In this document: positions 61,961 to 64,000 of the stretch, one piece after another
How the letters are laid out: each line of letters begins with the position of its first letter
How positions within the stretch are numbered: position 1 is the first letter of the stretch
Assembly (NCBI GenBank): GCA_020050835.1
Contig: JAGVKB010000067.1
Coordinates: 30,921 to 94,920, forward strand
Length of the DNA stretch: 64,000 bases
Source: Candidatus Obscuribacterales bacterium
GTDB lineage: Bacteria > Cyanobacteriota > Vampirovibrionia > Obscuribacterales > Obscuribacteraceae
Direction: 5' to 3'
Notes under the pieces: model-generated
What the model was told of the DNA's origin: nothing
Databases searched by the model: none
The model's input: only the letters and a program-made list of their open reading frames with translations
Position numbers and translations under genes: made by a program

Positions 61961-62336
61961 CAGGGTGTCGCCGCAAAGGAATCACTCGCAGTATAACGGA
62001 GCAATGGTAAGGCAAGAACGTGTCATCCGCTCATTTACTGTTGACAAAAGCGGCGCTCAGCCGACGCAGGGCGCAGTCAAGAACCAGTCAACATATCCGA
62101 CATTCAGCATTGAGCGCCGACACTCAAGCCATCCGGCATATCTTATTGAGTGCATTTTGAACGCCATAACATGTGGTAAAACCAAAAATTTGGGGCATGA
62201 CTTGTAAGGGATCACGATTTATCTCGAAATTATGTAAACTGGGAAGGAGGCGGGCAGGCAATCTCAACTGTTGTTACTCCAGGGGATTAGCTAACTTAGC
62301 TCATCCCATTTACTGTTTCCGAGAACCTTACTAAAC
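61961..62336. other. Intergenic region upstream of the ECF-like sigma gene
   Basis: 376 bases between divergent genes. It holds the palindrome described at 62283-62307 and the sigma-gene promoter area (AT-rich 62180-62240). Short frames here show no ribosome binding sites. No RNA gene is seen. Confidence 0.4.
62283..62307 (+). promoter_or_regulatory. 25-bp imperfect palindrome before the ECF-like sigma gene
   Basis: The sequence GGGATTAGCTAA-C-TTAGCTCATCCC is a near-perfect palindrome centred on 62295, with 11 of 12 symmetric pairs matching; the single mismatch is T62288/C62302. It ends 29 nt before the start codon at 62337. It could be an operator bound by a dimeric regulator or a 5'-UTR hairpin covering the start region. 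Confidence 0.5.
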
Positions 62337-62909
62337 ATGGCACTTTTACCACCACGCAATTCTCAAGCACAATCATCTTCCAACATTCTTCTTGACGTGA
62401 AGAAGGGTAATCAACAGGCGCGCAATGAATTCATCTGGCAAAACCAAGAACGATTTTATGCAATCGCCTTCATGGCCTCAGGCGACCCGGAGGTCGCGAC
62501 ACAGTTGACAATCATGGCGTTCAAAAACGCCTTTGCCGCACTCAAACAGCTTAATCCCAAACAATTAGCCGGCGCAGCATGGGATTGGCTTTCTCAATTT
62601 ATCGTCGACGCTTGCGCCGAATTCCACATGCAGTATTCAGGTCAGCAACCGGTCAATCCGACGACAGACCCCAGTGCCGATGGTTCTGCCCAGATGGACT
62701 GGGAGACCACCGTTATTCTCGGTCCACAGCGAGTCAAGCGTTGTTTGTCCAGCCTGGCTGAAGAGCAACGTAACGTATATATACTTCGACACCAACTTGG
62801 GTTGGCTTACGATCAGGTCGCTACTGTGCTCAATCAAAATCCAGACAACGTAATGGCTTGGCTCTTTCGCGCTCGAGTCCAGATCGTCAAATGCCTGGGT
62901 CGAGGCTAA
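62337..62909 (+). CDS. ECF-like RNA polymerase sigma factor
   Basis: A 190-aa sigma-70-like protein. Region 2 (about 20-85) is divergent (ARNEFIWQNQERFYAIAFMASGD, key residues F-Y-A-I-A). Region 4 (about 128-185) is clear: LSSLAEEQRNVYILRHQLGLAYDQVATVLNQ (in pieces) with the helix-turn-helix DQVATVLNQNPDNVMAWLFRAR. It is followed after 26 nt by an anti-sigma factor with a zinc-binding motif, the standard pairing. The signal is unknown. A palindrome upstream may be its control site. Confidence 0.85.
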   Translation: MALLPPRNSQAQSSSNILLDVKKGNQQARNEFIWQNQERFYAIAFMASGDPEVATQLTIMAFKNAFAALKQLNPKQLAGAAWDWLSQFIVDACAEFHMQYSGQQPVNPTTDPSADGSAQMDWETTVILGPQRVKRCLSSLAEEQRNVYILRHQLGLAYDQVATVLNQNPDNVMAWLFRARVQIVKCLGRG

Positions 62910-62935
62910 CTCTCAATACCTTGCTGGTAACTTAA

Positions 62936-64000
62936 ATGAACTGTAATCGCTTCCGATTTCTAATACAACAAAGATTCGAGTTTGAACTGGCCGGGCAGGA
63001 CGATCAGATGCTGATGGCCCACCTGGACTCTTGCCAATCTTGCGCCAGGTTCGAGCATCAGCTCGATCAAGTCGTGCAGGCCGCCGCTGAACTGCCACTG
63101 CCAGAGGATGCCGTTCCAAGCAATTTGGAATCACTGGCGCGCATGATTATGCAACAGCTTCCACAACAGAAAGGATCACCGTTGAGCATCTTCAGCAATC
63201 TTTTTGGCGGCGGCAAAGCCAAGGAGCCCAAACAAAAGAAGGAGGAGGCAGCTTCGGAGCACAGTGGAAGCCGCTTTCCTCATGTGAAGAGGCAGCAGGC
63301 ACAAGCCGAACAGGCGCAATCCTCAGCCAAAAACAAAAAGATGAGCACGTCCAATTTGGACGAACAACAAGCCACCAGCATGCGCTTGAAAAGCTTATCG
63401 AAACGGCCAGCTGCTGCCAATGAAGCGCCCGATCAAGGGCAGAGCGGCGGATTTACATCGCTTGGTGCGAAGTTCGGGATGGCAGCACCCAAACAAGACT
63501 CTTCCCATGAAGAGCATGAGTTGACGCTGGCCGATACTATTCGCAGGAAAGTAACTGAAGATAGGCAAACCAAGGAAAGTCAACTGCAAGGAGATGAGGG
63601 CTGGGGAGCACCGCCTGGACAACAGCAGCCAACGCCGCCGGTTGCACTGAATGCACCGAGCAATCCCGGACAATTTGGCGGCGGCTGGGCAGAGCCAGGC
63701 TCACCTGACGGCGGCTCCTGGGACGAACCAGGCGCGGCTGGGCAGTCTGGTTCTTGGGGCGGCGGCAACGACTGGAATCAACCCGGACAACAGAATGCCA
63801 CGCCAGGCGGCGGCTGGGAACAGCCACCTCAACCCCAACCGCAAGGCGGCGGCTGGGAACAGCCACCTCAACCCCAACCGCAAGGCGGCGGCTGGGAACA
63901 GCCACCTCAACCCCAACCGCAAGGCGGCGGCTGGGAACAACCACCTCAACCCCAACCGCAAGGCGGCGGCTGGGAACAACCACCTCAACCCCAACCGCAA
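62936..64000 (+). CDS. Zinc-finger anti-sigma factor with proline/glycine repeat tail, cut by window edge
   Basis: A frame open from ATG 62936 to the right edge, 355 codons, no stop. The N-terminus has the ZAS signature C3 with H29-x3-C33-x2-C36 (HLDSCQSCARF), typical of anti-sigma factors that hold an ECF sigma. No transmembrane segment is seen in the visible part. Lys/Glu/Gln-rich and Ser-rich stretches follow (85-200). A Gly/Trp/Pro-rich region (about 225 on) ends in five tandem copies of the 13-residue unit GGGWEQPPQPQPQ. It lies 26 nt after the sigma gene. Membrane attachment, if any, must lie beyond the edge. Confidence 0.85.
   Translation, partial: MNCNRFRFLIQQRFEFELAGQDDQMLMAHLDSCQSCARFEHQLDQVVQAAAELPLPEDAVPSNLESLARMIMQQLPQQKGSPLSIFSNLFGGGKAKEPKQKKEEAASEHSGSRFPHVKRQQAQAEQAQSSAKNKKMSTSNLDEQQATSMRLKSLSKRPAAANEAPDQGQSGGFTSLGAKFGMAAPKQDSSHEEHELTLADTIRRKVTEDRQTKESQLQGDEGWGAPPGQQQPTPPVALNAPSNPGQFGGGWAEPGSPDGGSWDEPGAAGQSGSWGGGNDWNQPGQQNATPGGGWEQPPQPQPQGGGWEQPPQPQPQGGGWEQPPQPQPQGGGWEQPPQPQPQGGGWEQPPQPQPQ
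63806..64000 (+). repeat. Tandem 39-bp repeat (5 copies to window edge)
   Basis: Five adjoining 39-bp units begin at 63806, 63845, 63884, 63923 and 63962 and reach the last base of the window. Each encodes GGGWEQPPQPQPQ. Units 1-3 use GAACAG and units 4-5 GAACAA; otherwise the units are identical, indicating very recent expansion. The array continues past the right edge, so copy number is unknown. Confidence 0.97.

Noticed and set aside
61965..62207. 80-codon frame in the gap before the ECF-like sigma gene
   Set aside because: No ribosome binding site, no domain, and it overlaps the probable promoter region.
63537..64000. Long minus-strand frames across the tandem repeat
   Set aside because: Created by the 39-bp repeat being open in several frames; the plus-strand anti-sigma frame has a zinc motif and a sigma neighbour.
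1..64000. CRISPR arrays, insertion sequences, prophage and rRNA genes
   Set aside because: I looked for spaced direct repeats, transposase motifs, phage structural genes and rRNA signatures and found none; the only tandem array is the coding repeat at the right edge.

Overview
The window looks like a chromosomal segment of a free-living, diderm, non-photosynthetic relative of the cyanobacteria. My guess is Vampirovibrionia/Melainabacteria, perhaps Obscuribacterales. This is inference from protein character: a cyanobacterial-type small 2x[4Fe-4S] ferredoxin, a cyanobacterial-style group 1 sigma factor, GAF domains carrying an 'HQCDxxRxW' signature, many TPR and secreted proteins, and no photosynthesis genes. 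An AsmA/TamB-like protein, an O-antigen ligase-like protein and a KDO-lipid-A-type acyltransferase (DUF374) argue for an outer membrane. There is no prophage, insertion sequence, CRISPR array or rRNA operon.

Layout. 1-2.6 kb: pnp (cut by the left edge) and rpsO. 2.9-7 kb: DUF374 acyltransferase, ferredoxin, a small unknown protein, trmFO and a secreted unknown. 7.1-7.4 kb: a strongly structured non-coding segment. 7.4-10 kb: a receiver-GAF-LuxR regulator, a degenerate retropepsin-like protein with a small partner, and a small TPR-like secreted protein. 10-17.4 kb: a 1349-aa AsmA-like protein, a Xer recombinase, a helix-turn-helix/zinc-ribbon protein, and an orphan AbiEi-like antitoxin gene with a palindromic operator. 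17.6-20.2 kb: a BNR/Asp-box protein overlapping a MoaD/ThiS sulfur carrier, facing a MoeB-rhodanese fusion. 21.4-24.5 kb: information processing (rpsF-ssb-rpsR, tRNA-Leu(CAG), infC-rpmI-rplT). 24.5-33.6 kb: lipoprotein serpin, acyl-CoA synthetase, SpoU methyltransferase, tatC, a receiver-like protein without phospho-acceptor, and two adjacent membrane-TPR proteins of which only the first keeps an HExxH site. 34-45 kb: a GAF-GAF-GGDEF diguanylate cyclase, TPR protein, HAD phosphatase, folK, acpS, a DUF62 enzyme, a methyltransferase and a giant CPBP protease with an internally duplicated, inactive second half. 45-54 kb: orphan MazF/PemK toxin, B12-binding mutase subunit, TPP-dependent decarboxylase, HIT protein, Ser/Thr kinase, ArsC/Spx-like protein and MATE exporter. 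54-64 kb: O-antigen ligase, trpS preceded by an unlisted 37-aa basic protein, a DUF4388 protein, rpoD, an acyl-CoA carboxylase beta subunit, and an ECF-like sigma/anti-sigma pair. The anti-sigma gene runs off the right edge inside a 39-bp tandem repeat.

Themes. Catalytically dead copies beside or fused to live ones recur: M50-like pair, CPBP halves, receiver without Asp, retropepsin without DTG. The BNR-MoaD-MoeB/rhodanese group is the best candidate for a poorly described system, with a complete carrier, E1 and sulfurtransferase. Translation signals are mixed: many clear Shine-Dalgarno sites, several TTG/GTG starts, a non-AUG infC start, and three genes with a -10-like hexamer exactly 7 nt before an ATG that lacks a Shine-Dalgarno, suggesting leaderless mRNAs.
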